Origin: CAYOVG01 sp964407285
GTDB lineage: Bacteria > Desulfobacterota > Syntrophobacteria > Syntrophobacterales > Syntrophobacteraceae
Direction: 5' to 3'
Assembly (NCBI GenBank): GCA_964407285.1
Contig: CAYOVG010000424.1
Span: forward strand, 1 to 5,316
DNA length: 5,316 bases
The notes under the pieces were generated by a model. The model worked only from the letters and a program-made list of their open reading frames with translations, ran no database searches and was not told the DNA's origin. This document shows positions 1 through 4,702 of this stretch, piece after piece. The position numbers and the translations under genes were made by a program. How positions within the stretch are numbered: position 1 is the stretch's first letter; every line of letters starts with the position of its first letter.

Positions 1-66
1 TGCTTGTTGTATGCAGTATCTGTGATATTCGCCAATACAACCCGTTCGCACAGATAGGAGAATACG

Positions 67-555
67 ATGAGTAGCAAGCCCGCCGGTCTGAAACCGGGCG
101 TCGACGCTCCCGAGTTCCACCTTCCCTCCTCCGATGGAGATCGGATTTACCTCTCCGGGCTGAAGGGGAAGTGGGTCGTCCTCTACTTTTATCCCAAAGA
201 CAACACTTCCGGCTGAACTACCGAAGCTATGGAGTTCTCAGGTTTGAGAAACGAGTTTGAAGGACTGAACGCCGTTATCCTGGGTGTGAGCAAGGATTCT
301 CTTGAATCCCACCGGAAGTTTATCGAACAGAAGGGGATCGGGGTCGTTCTTCTCTCCGATACGGACGAGGTAGTGCTCGAAGCGTATGGGGCCCGGCAAC
401 TGAAGAAGATGTACGGAAAGGAGTCCCGGGGCGTGGTCAGGAGCACGGTGCTCATCGATCCGGACGGAAAGGTGGCGAAAATCTGGCCGAAGGTTTCCAA
501 AGCCGCCGGCCATGCCGCAAAGGTGCTGGAGGAACTGCGTAAGCTGATCGGATAG
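67..555 (+). CDS. bcp: Selenocysteine-containing peroxiredoxin, BCP/PrxQ type (TGA codon 50 = Sec)
   Basis: A 162-residue thiol/selenol peroxidase that should reduce H2O2 and organic hydroperoxides in the cytoplasm; no signal peptide is visible. ATG 67 has AGGAG at 56-60 with a 6-nt spacer. The reading frame is open across one in-frame TGA at 214-216. The protein matches the family end to end: YFYPKDNTSG-U-TTEA around residue 50, LGVSKDS, a SH-KF segment, LLSDTD, AYGAR, RSTVLIDPDGK and GHAAKVLEEL. In cysteine homologues the TGA position is the peroxidatic Cys of PKDNTPGCTTEAC, so selenocysteine is the natural reading, supported by a SECIS-like hairpin at 235-250. The usual resolving Cys five residues later is Met55, and the protein has no Cys at all, so Sec50 is its only redox residue. 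A caller that treats TGA as stop would report only 229-555 (108 aa) and lose the active site. An extended -10-like TGtGATATT at 21-29 is a weak promoter candidate. The alternative, a nonsense mutation, is less likely given the hairpin and the intact remainder. Confidence 0.92.
217..252 (+). promoter_or_regulatory. Bacterial SECIS element candidate directing Sec insertion at TGA 214
   Basis: A perfect 6-bp stem, TTCTCA (235-240) with TGAGAA (245-250), closes a GGTT tetraloop at 241-244. A further G234-C252 pair can form around a bulged A251. The loop begins 24 nt after the TGA, within the known 16-37 nt range for bacterial SECIS elements. It carries G at its first two positions, as in the E. 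coli fdhF element, where SelB binds. It lies inside the coding sequence, as bacterial SECIS elements do. Function is inferred from position, stem and loop; no folding program was run. Confidence 0.8.
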
Positions 556-591
556 GGGCGAGAGATTCATCCATCCATTTGCGGGGGATCT

Positions 592-622
592 GAAGCATGC
601 GGGAGTGCGCGGAAGCATGCGG
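592..622. repeat. Two copies of GAAGCATGCGG, period 20
   Basis: GAAGCATGCGG occurs at 592-602 and again at 612-622, each containing the palindrome GCATGC. A third, partial echo (GCGGAAGCG) follows at once. The function is unknown; simple slippage is the likely origin. Confidence 0.7.
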
Positions 623-731
623 AAGCGCTCGTGGCCGCAATGCGAGGACCGTGGAATCCCGCCCGGTCGTCCGCCTCATGTTTCAGGAGCGCCCGGCGGC
701 TTTCCGGAACTGCCGGGAGAAATCGATGTGC

Positions 732-796
732 GTGGATCGGCGGTGGGTTGGCCGTGGATCGGAGGTGGATTGGGGTGGATCGGCGGTGGATTTGCG
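732..796. repeat. Three imperfect tandem units of GTGGATCGGCGGTGG, period 21-22
   Basis: Units start at 732, 754 and 775. The 15-nt core GTGGATCGGCGGTGG is exact in units 1 and 3 and differs by one base (A for C) in unit 2. Spacers are GTTGGCC, ATTGGG and then ATTTGCGG. The array ends about 50 bases upstream of the DUF423 gene. It is G-rich on the + strand and looks like a minisatellite in non-coding DNA. Confidence 0.8.
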
Positions 797-840
797 GCGA
801 GCGCGATAAGACAATACCGGTCGGCTTCGCGCATGATGCG

Positions 841-845
841 GGAGG
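841..845 (+). promoter_or_regulatory. Shine-Dalgarno GGAGG deciding GTG 852 as start
   Basis: GGAGG at 841-845 is 6 nt from GTG 852 and 0 nt from ATG 846. The spacing favours the GTG as the true initiator of the DUF423 gene, removing two residues from the longest reading. Confidence 0.65.
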
Positions 846-851
846 ATGAAT

Positions 852-1232
852 GTGACGCCGGTACGACTATTCCTGTTGCTTGGGAGCATTAGCAGCGCCC
901 TGGCCGTAATTCTGGGAGCATTCGGAGCACACGGACTGAGGGGAAGGATTTCCCCGGAGATGCTCGCAATTTATCAGACGGGCATCCAGTATCACTTCTA
1001 CCACTCCCTGGGGCTCCTGATCGTCGCCTTTGCAGCCTCTCACTCGGGGGACTCGAGCCTCGTGCGGTGGGCCGGGTGGTGCATGCTTGCCGGGATCTTG
1101 CTGTTCTCGGGGAGCCTTTACGCACTCAGCCTGTCCGGGATCAGGACTCTCGGCGCAATAACCCCGTTCGGCGGAGTCGCCTTCATTCTCGGCTGGGTAC
1201 TGCTCGCCGCCGCCGCGTGGGGCGGCCGCTAG
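852..1232 (+). CDS. DUF423 family small integral membrane protein (YgdD/YwdK-like)
   Basis: A 126-residue protein of the DUF423 family (COG2363), present in many bacteria as a four-helix inner-membrane protein of unknown function. Four hydrophobic segments are visible, at about residues 3-24, 43-61, 70-90 and 99-120. The family hallmarks are an N-terminal run of Leu/Gly leading to LGAFGAHGL, a conserved Y-HSLGLL segment in helix 2, and LGAITPFGGVAFILGW near the end. I chose GTG 852 as start: GGAGG at 841-845 is 6 nt upstream of it, while ATG 846 directly abuts the GGAGG and would leave no spacer. The GTG start also gives MTPVRLFLLLGS, typical of family N-termini. The nearest upstream gene is about 300 bases away, so it is probably transcribed alone. 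The family assignment is confident; the biochemical role is unknown. Confidence 0.88.
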   Translation: MTPVRLFLLLGSISSALAVILGAFGAHGLRGRISPEMLAIYQTGIQYHFYHSLGLLIVAFAASHSGDSSLVRWAGWCMLAGILLFSGSLYALSLSGIRTLGAITPFGGVAFILGWVLLAAAAWGGR

Positions 1233-1367
1233 AGCGTTGAACCGCTCGGTGAGACAAGGATGCGCGGCGTGCGCGCGGTCCCGCCGCTTGGAGGCTTCAG
1301 GGGCCGGCGGCAAGGGATTGCCGGTCCTCTTTCCGGTTATGGCGCACCCTTCCTCCAGCGCGGATCC

Positions 1368-1409
1368 GATAGCCGTGTTGGTATTGGCGATAGCCGTATT
1401 AGTAGCGGT
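1368..1409. repeat. 21-nt imperfect tandem duplication beginning GATAGCCGT
   Basis: GATAGCCGT occurs at 1368-1376 and 1389-1397, and the following bases (GTTGGTATTGGC against ATTAGTAGCGGT) are partly alike, giving two 21-nt units. They lie in the 206-base gap between the DUF423 gene and the lipocalin. That gap also holds a small hairpin, CGGCAA (1308-1313) with TTGCCG (1318-1323), without a clean T-run. No gene is supported in this gap. Confidence 0.55.
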
Positions 1410-1438
1410 TCGCCGAATCACTCATGGAGCATATCCTT

Positions 1439-1987
1439 ATGAGAGTGCGATATCGATCTGCAACCGTAGCTTTCCTGATCGCGCTTCTCGGGTTTGCCGG
1501 CTGCACATCGCATAGGCAGGAGCAAGGTCCCGACCACGCCGTTTCTTCTGTCGATCTCCAGCGGTACATGGGAAAGTGGTACGAGATAGCTTCGTTCCCG
1601 AACCGGTTTCAAAGAGACTGCTTCTGCTCCACCGCGGAGTACGCCCTGAGGGGCGGCTGGGTGGAGGTAAGGAATAGCTGTCGGAAAGGATCGACGACCG
1701 GAGCGGAAGACGTTGCAGTCGGAAAAGCATACTCCGTTCCCGGCAGCGGCGATTCGAAGCTCAAGGTGCAGTTTCAGTGGCCGTTCAAGGGAGACTATTG
1801 GATCATTGCCCTGGATGAGGACTACCGGTACGCAATGGTTGGACACCCGGAAAGGAAATATCTCTGGATACTCTCCCGTACGAAGCGCCTGGATGGCGCC
1901 GCTTTTGAGCGGCTGAAGGAGATTGCCCGCTCGAAAGGCTACGATGTGAGCAGGCTCCGGAAAACAGACCAGACATGTGGAGGCTGA
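1439..1987 (+). CDS. blc: Lipocalin lipoprotein, Blc type (apolipoprotein D-like)
   Basis: A 182-residue precursor of a bacterial lipocalin, an eight-stranded barrel that binds lipids or other hydrophobic ligands and is usually anchored to the outer membrane. A basic N-terminus (Arg2, 4, 6) and hydrophobic core run to a lipobox-like FAGC, giving Cys22 as the lipidated residue. Asp would be the Lol-avoidance residue at +2; here it is Thr23, consistent with outer-membrane sorting. The lipocalin signature YMGKWYEIASFPNRFQ follows at 43-58 (G45-x-W47), then TAEY, a central KVQFQWPF-GDYWIIALDEDYRYAMV segment (shown with a gap), YLWILSRT and a C-terminal helix ending GYDVSRL. It resembles E. coli Blc over its whole length. 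Four more Cys (61, 63, 81, 180) could form disulfides in the periplasm. ATG 1439 is preferred over ATG 1424, since TGGAG at 1425-1429 lies 9 nt upstream of it and nothing precedes 1424. No terminator is evident after the stop. Confidence 0.93.
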   Translation: MRVRYRSATVAFLIALLGFAGCTSHRQEQGPDHAVSSVDLQRYMGKWYEIASFPNRFQRDCFCSTAEYALRGGWVEVRNSCRKGSTTGAEDVAVGKAYSVPGSGDSKLKVQFQWPFKGDYWIIALDEDYRYAMVGHPERKYLWILSRTKRLDGAAFERLKEIARSKGYDVSRLRKTDQTCGG

Positions 1988-2107
1988 ACCTGAACGCTTT
2001 CCCGTCGCGGCATGGCTCGGGACCGATACCGCCGCTCCGGAGAGAGAACCTCCTCCGTTCCGTATGCAGCCGGGCCATTGCCCCGAATGACCGCCGCCCG
2101 GTTTCGA

Positions 2108-2133
2108 TTCGAACGTTCTCTTCGAACGTCCTC
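2108..2133. repeat. 13-nt tandem duplication TTCGAACGTYCTC
   Basis: TTCGAACGTTCTC (2108-2120) is followed directly by TTCGAACGTCCTC (2121-2133), differing by one base. It lies within the decayed region next to the Rpn remnant. A tandem duplication of 13 bases shifts any reading frame by one, so it may be one of the lesions in that gene. Confidence 0.6.
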
Positions 2134-2176
2134 TTGGCAATGCCGGTCTGAAACGAAGCAGTAGTGCGCTTCCTGC

Positions 2177-2311
2177 CCGGGAGTGAAGGTCCGACCAAGA
2201 GATCGACTCCGCCTCTTCCGGAAGCGCGATAAGCCGGTCGATGAACCGGAATGGCTCCGGGATGTCCTGCCTGTCATAGCCCCGAGAAACCGGGATGCGG
2301 TCCGGCGTCAT
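2177..2311 (-). pseudogene. Remnant of an Rpn-type PD-(D/E)XK recombination-promoting nuclease / putative transposase
   Basis: Read on the - strand, codons 2287-2207 encode SRGYDRQDIPEPFRFID followed by RLIALPEEAE. This matches the block found in many Rpn-family proteins after the nuclease domain: GY-R-DI, then FRFID-L, then LPEE. The known family members have about 250-300 residues, an N-terminal PD-(D/E)XK nuclease and a C-terminal variable tail. Here only this block is recognisable. The same frame stays open for 326 codons (2398-1418), but the rest has no family resemblance, overlaps the lipocalin antisense, and is read here as non-coding. In another frame nearby (about 2170-2110) a segment resembling the family's tail appears, which suggests frameshifts. 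Boundaries are therefore only the supported core. It neighbours an IS630-like remnant on the same strand; the two are separate families. The assignment rests on recalled family consensus, not on an alignment. Confidence 0.55.
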
Positions 2312-2446
2312 TCTCGCCCCTGTCGTCGGTCGCCCTGGTCGTGGCCCGCCCCGGTGTCGGCAATGTGTTGGAGATAACTTCTTCCTGTTTAGGTGCATTT
2401 AGAATCTTTTTGATACATATCCGTTGAACGGCATGTTCAAAAATTT

Positions 2447-2757
2447 TGTAGCGGCATTGATGATGAAGCGTTCACTTTCCCTGTGGACTTCTGCACCCAA
2501 GGTCCGTCTTCACCTGAAGATCAAATGAAATCATTGCTATGATTCAGGTTGACATACGATTCATCCAAGTAGACTTCAGGTCGGATAGTTCTGGTATCGC
2601 TCCCAGATACTCTATTGCTACGCTTCCTACGAGTATAACGTTGCCTGGCCGCTACTACGTTATACTTTTCCTTTAAGCGCTGAGAGCGAGTTCCCTGGCC
2701 GAACTCAAATCCGCGCATCGACCCACCGCTCGAACGAACCCGCTCGTAACCGGAAAT
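2447..2757 (-). pseudogene. Remnant of an IS630/Tc1-like DDE transposase (stop plus frameshift)
   Basis: On the - strand, codons from 2757 read ISGYERVRSSGGSMRGFEFG, then a basic linker (GTRSQRLKEK, RRKRSNR) and RPEVYLDESYVNLNHS. The last is the first strand of a DDE_3-type catalytic core, with the first catalytic Asp in YLDES. The frame then meets TGA at 2523-2521, where homologues tend to have Trp, and continues in the same frame as GEDGPWVQKSTGK. One base appears to be missing near 2471-2475, after which RFIINAAT is read in another frame down to about 2447. The second Asp and the Glu of the DDE triad are not found, nor is a complete N-terminal helix-turn-helix domain. The element is therefore dead. 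No terminal inverted repeats or target duplication could be found. IS family is by recalled motif; the pseudogene status is well supported. Confidence 0.7.
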
Positions 2758-2810
2758 TCGGGATCGGCAAGAGGCTTTTTCAAAAAATCCCGGCCACTTC
2801 GCGAGGATTG

Positions 2811-2839
2811 TTGCTATCCCTCGGAAACAACGCTATTAT
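2811..2839 (+). promoter_or_regulatory. Sigma-70-type promoter for the tyrosine recombinase
   Basis: TTGCTA (2811-2816) and TATTAT (2834-2839) are separated by 17 nt; they match the TTGACA and TATAAT consensus at 4/6 and 5/6. The start of transcription would be near 2846, about 25 nt before ATG 2871. The hexamers are flanked by a short dyad, TTGTT (2808-2812) with AACAA (2826-2830), which might bind a regulator. Confidence 0.55.
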
Positions 2840-2870
2840 ACGCTATAAACTCAGCATCGGGAAGGCAGGT

Positions 2871-3470
2871 ATGAAAGGAAACCCCAATCACCCGAAAAAA
2901 GGAAGCACCATCGCGGTTGAGCCCATCAGGAGGCCGCAAGACATTGCGAGCATCAAGAAGCTTCTCGCCGCTCAGCCCAGAGACCTGCTCCTGTTCACCA
3001 TCGGCATCAACTCCAGCCTGAGGATAGGCGATATATTGCAGCTCAAGGTGGGGGAGGTGAAACACTTGAGAATTGGGGACGCCCTTACGGTCCGGGAGCA
3101 AAGGAGCGGGAAGGAAAGCGTCTTCGTGATGAAAAACGGCATCCACAAAGCCCTCAGAACCTACCTCAAGCAGCAGTCCGAAGCCTGCGACGGCGATTAC
3201 CTCTTCAGGTCCCGAAAAGGCCGTAACCGCCCCCTCACCATCGGTTCGGTCAACGCCCTCGTCAAATCCTGGACCAGGGCCATCAACCTTCCGGGAAACT
3301 ATGGGGCGCACAGCCTGAGGAAGACTTTCGGCTACATCCAGAGAGTGCACTACGGGATGGGGCTCGACGTACTCGCCAGGCAGTTCAATCACTCCTGCTC
3401 CTCCGTCACCCGGCGCTATCTCGGCATCGACGGCAAGGAAACCACCGCCACCATCATGATCGACATCTAG
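2871..3470 (+). CDS. Compact tyrosine recombinase/integrase, catalytic domain only
   Basis: A 199-residue site-specific recombinase of the phage integrase (tyrosine recombinase) family. It would cut and rejoin DNA through a 3'-phosphotyrosyl intermediate. The full catalytic set is visible: Arg51 (SSLRIGD), Lys81 in the beta-hairpin (RSGKES), His147 and Arg150 (HSLRKTFG), His174 (FNHSC) and nucleophile Tyr183 (RRYLGI). The catalytic domain begins near residue 18; before it there are only about 17 residues, so the SAM-like core-binding domain and any arm-binding domain of ordinary integrases (300-400 aa) are absent. ATG 2871 is preferred: AAGG at 2862-2865 lies 5 nt upstream, and a promoter at 2811-2839 would leave a TTG at 2808 untranscribed. 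The gene is intact, unlike the IS630-like piece next to it. No att site or cargo could be identified. A deacetylase gene follows 74 bases later in the same direction and might be co-transcribed. Family is certain; biological target is unknown. Confidence 0.92.
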   Translation: MKGNPNHPKKGSTIAVEPIRRPQDIASIKKLLAAQPRDLLLFTIGINSSLRIGDILQLKVGEVKHLRIGDALTVREQRSGKESVFVMKNGIHKALRTYLKQQSEACDGDYLFRSRKGRNRPLTIGSVNALVKSWTRAINLPGNYGAHSLRKTFGYIQRVHYGMGLDVLARQFNHSCSSVTRRYLGIDGKETTATIMIDI

Positions 3471-3544
3471 CGCGGGACGGCGGAAATCCTCTTGCGGAGC
3501 CCCACCCCCGCCGGTCCCCGATAACCCGATGAAGGAGAGCAGCC

Positions 3545-4291
3545 ATGAAGGTGTTCACGCACAAGGACTTCTTGACGGTGTACGCTCCCGAGCCGGCGGC
3601 GGAGCCCGGAAGGCTGGAGTCGATCATCTCGGCCATCCAGGATGAGGTCGATTTCGAAGAGGCCTCGCCCGCCCGGGAGGAGGACATACTGGCCGTGCAT
3701 ACGAAATCCCTTGTCCGGGAGGTCACCGGAATCGGGTTGTACGACATCGCCGCCCTGGCGGCAGGGGCGGCGATGCAGACGGCTGTAGCCGGCATGGAGG
3801 CGCCGAGCTTCGGACTGATCCGCCCTCCCGGCCACCATGCCTCGTCCGACCGCTGCTGGGGGTTTTGCTATTTCAACAACATGGCCGTGGCGCTCGAACA
3901 CCTGCGCTCCCGAGGGCTTATCAGGACGGCCCATGTGCTTGATTTCGACCTTCACTGCGGCGACGGGACGGTCGACATCCTGGGGCCGAGGGGCTTCGCT
4001 TCCATCCACAACCCGCGGCAAGGCTCACGCCGTGATTACCTGGCTGAGGTCGAGGCCCGGCTCGATACGATCCGGGTGGATGTCGTCGGGGTGTCCGCGG
4101 GCTTCGACAACCATGTCGATGACTGGGGAAGAACGCTGTACACCGAAGACTACCGCGAGATGGGCCGCATGGTCCATGCGGCCTGCCGGCGAATGGGCGC
4201 CGGCAGTTTCGGGCTGCTCGAAGGCGGTTACAACGAGGACATACTCGGCATGAACGTACGCGAATTCCTGAAGGGACTGCGGGGCTTGTGA
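3545..4291 (+). CDS. Compact zinc-dependent deacetylase, histone deacetylase / acetoin-utilization superfamily
   Basis: A 248-residue cytoplasmic amidohydrolase of the arginase-fold HDAC superfamily; relatives deacetylate acetyl-lysine, acetylpolyamines or other N-acetyl compounds. Motifs appear in order: an early GRLESI segment, EEDILAVHTKSLVREV (46-61), IRPPGHHAS (92-100, His97-His98 charge relay), GFCYFNNMAVA (106-116), DFDLHCGDGT (133-142), VSAGFDNHVDDWG (183-195) and LLEGGYN (224-230). The zinc ligands should be Asp135, His137 and Asp188, and the transition-state Tyr is Tyr229; all are present. The protein is shorter than most bacterial relatives (about 300-350 aa). Between FASIHNP and VSAGFD there are only about 25 residues, and the usual Gly-rich G-G-G-N-PL loop lining the active site is missing. 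AAGGAG at 3532-3537 is 7 nt upstream of ATG 3545. It follows the recombinase by 74 bases without a visible terminator or promoter, and faces tRNA-Phe. Substrate cannot be told from sequence. Confidence 0.9.
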   Translation: MKVFTHKDFLTVYAPEPAAEPGRLESIISAIQDEVDFEEASPAREEDILAVHTKSLVREVTGIGLYDIAALAAGAAMQTAVAGMEAPSFGLIRPPGHHASSDRCWGFCYFNNMAVALEHLRSRGLIRTAHVLDFDLHCGDGTVDILGPRGFASIHNPRQGSRRDYLAEVEARLDTIRVDVVGVSAGFDNHVDDWGRTLYTEDYREMGRMVHAACRRMGAGSFGLLEGGYNEDILGMNVREFLKGLRGL

Positions 4292-4322
4292 AACTCGCCG
4301 GGCAACAATTGTAACGCGGCAC

Positions 4323-4357
4323 GCAATATGAGAAGGACTTGCAGGCAATATGAGAAG
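4323..4357. repeat. Two perfect copies of GCAATATGAGAAG, period 22
   Basis: GCAATATGAGAAG occurs at 4323-4335 and 4345-4357, about 30 bases after the deacetylase stop codon. The copies are exact over 13 bases. They could be paired protein-binding sites or a simple duplication. Confidence 0.8.
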
Positions 4358-4396
4358 AAAATTTGGGCCAGGAAAAACGAAAAAACCGCTCCTGTG

Positions 4397-4422
4397 CTGC
4401 TTTTGGAGTCTTTAAAAAGCAG
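4397..4422. other. Hairpin, CTGCTTTT with AAAAGCAG
   Basis: CTGCTTTT (4397-4404) pairs perfectly with AAAAGCAG (4415-4422) around a 10-nt loop. No T-run follows on the + strand (TGTGAGTGG). On the - strand a run of six T lies only after a further 11 bases. It could be a weak terminator remnant of the deacetylase transcript or part of a structured RNA. Confidence 0.45.
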
Positions 4423-4485
4423 TGTGAGTGGTAGGAAATTAGGCGACCGAGTGGTTGCCAGGTCAGGTATTGAGTGTCAACCGCC

Positions 4486-4508
4486 TGCGGGACCACACCG
4501 GTCCTGCA
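4486..4508. other. Strong hairpin, TGCGGGACC with GGTCCTGCA
   Basis: Nine pairs (4486-4494 with 4500-4508, one of them G-U) close a 5-nt ACACC loop. It is not followed by a T-run on either strand, so it is not a classical terminator. It may belong to an unannotated RNA or be an inverted repeat left by a mobile element. Confidence 0.5.
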
Positions 4509-4574
4509 TTCGTCTCACCTTTGTCCTGCCTAAGTGGCTCTGCGCAAAGTATTCAGCTTACGTGCCCCCCTCTA

Positions 4575-4673
4575 GTCGATCGGCCGGTCCGAAAACGCGA
4601 CTCGGAGCGGGCCGCCATGGAGGCCTACGAGCGTGCGCGGCAGAAGTCCCACACACAAGAAAAAAGGGTTTAA
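4575..4673 (+). pseudogene. Possible tail of a decayed gene of unknown family
   Basis: From 4575 to the TAA at 4671-4673, codons have strongly GC-rich third positions and encode a charged helix-like end: RKRDSERAAMEAYERARQKS, then HTQEKRV. Upstream of about 4570 the same frame loses this character and no ribosome binding site is seen. This would fit the C-terminus of a gene whose front has been lost. I recognise no family. The stop codon lies inside the tRNA terminator stem. It could equally be chance. Confidence 0.2.
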
Positions 4674-4694
4674 CCGGCGTGCGGCTAAACCCTT
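4660..4694 (-). terminator. Intrinsic terminator of tRNA-Phe
   Basis: On the - strand a 9-bp stem (4694-4686 with 4672-4664), an A-C mismatch and three more GC pairs close a 5-nt loop at 4677-4681. The stem is followed by a T-run; on the + strand this is the A-run 4660-4665, whose last two bases pair in the stem. It begins 8 bases past the CCA end of the tRNA. On the + strand the T-tract after the stem is broken (GAATTTTC), so bidirectional function is possible but weaker. Confidence 0.85.
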
Positions 4695-4702
4695 GAATTT
4701 TC

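Larger units (their letters stand above)
556..840. other. Non-coding gap between bcp and the DUF423 gene
   Basis: No convincing gene is seen on either strand; the short open frames here give Arg/Gly/Trp-rich peptides with no family resemblance and weak start sites. The gap holds two sets of short direct repeats (entered separately) and a hairpin of CCCGGC (692-697) with GCCGGG (712-717) around a 14-nt loop containing TTCCGGAA. No T-run follows the hairpin, so it is not a standard intrinsic terminator. No clear promoter for the downstream gene was found. Confidence 0.5.
4292..4659. other. 370-base gap between the deacetylase and tRNA-Phe
   Basis: No complete gene is supported. The open frame from 4328 to 4696 gives a peptide without family resemblance and runs into the tRNA terminator. 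The gap contains a 13-nt direct repeat, two hairpins without T-runs, and a short coding-like tail at its right end, all entered separately. No terminator for the deacetylase was found close to its stop. Confidence 0.5.

Noticed and set aside
229..555. Peroxiredoxin start at ATG 229 (108 aa)
   Set aside because: This Met is inside the domain, has no ribosome binding site, and drops the catalytic residue; ATG 67 with AGGAG and a SECIS-like hairpin explains the locus better.
67..555. Recoding of TGA to another amino acid genome-wide
   Set aside because: The lipocalin and deacetylase genes end at TGA and use TGG for Trp, so TGA is a normal stop here.
592..796. CRISPR array
   Set aside because: Repeats are 11-15 nt with 6-9 nt spacers that resemble one another; these are minisatellite-like units.
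867..1421. 184-codon open frame on the - strand over the DUF423 gene
   Set aside because: It is antisense to a clear membrane-protein gene and encodes a low-complexity Pro/Arg/Glu peptide.
1424..1438. ATG 1424 as start of the lipocalin
   Set aside because: No ribosome binding site precedes it; the GGAG overlapping it serves ATG 1439, which gives a clean signal peptide.
1418..2398. 326-codon open frame on the - strand
   Set aside because: Most of it overlaps the lipocalin antisense and has no family resemblance; only the short Rpn-like block near its start is supported.
2521..2523. TGA in the IS630-like frame as a second selenocysteine
   Set aside because: The position is not catalytic, homologues tend to have Trp there, and a frameshift follows; it is a decay lesion.
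2808..2870. TTG 2808 as start of the recombinase, adding 21 residues
   Set aside because: The promoter hexamers lie inside this stretch and ATG 2871 has its own ribosome binding site.
2814..4021. Long open frames on the - strand under the recombinase and the deacetylase
   Set aside because: They are mirror frames of two well-supported + strand genes in GC-rich DNA.
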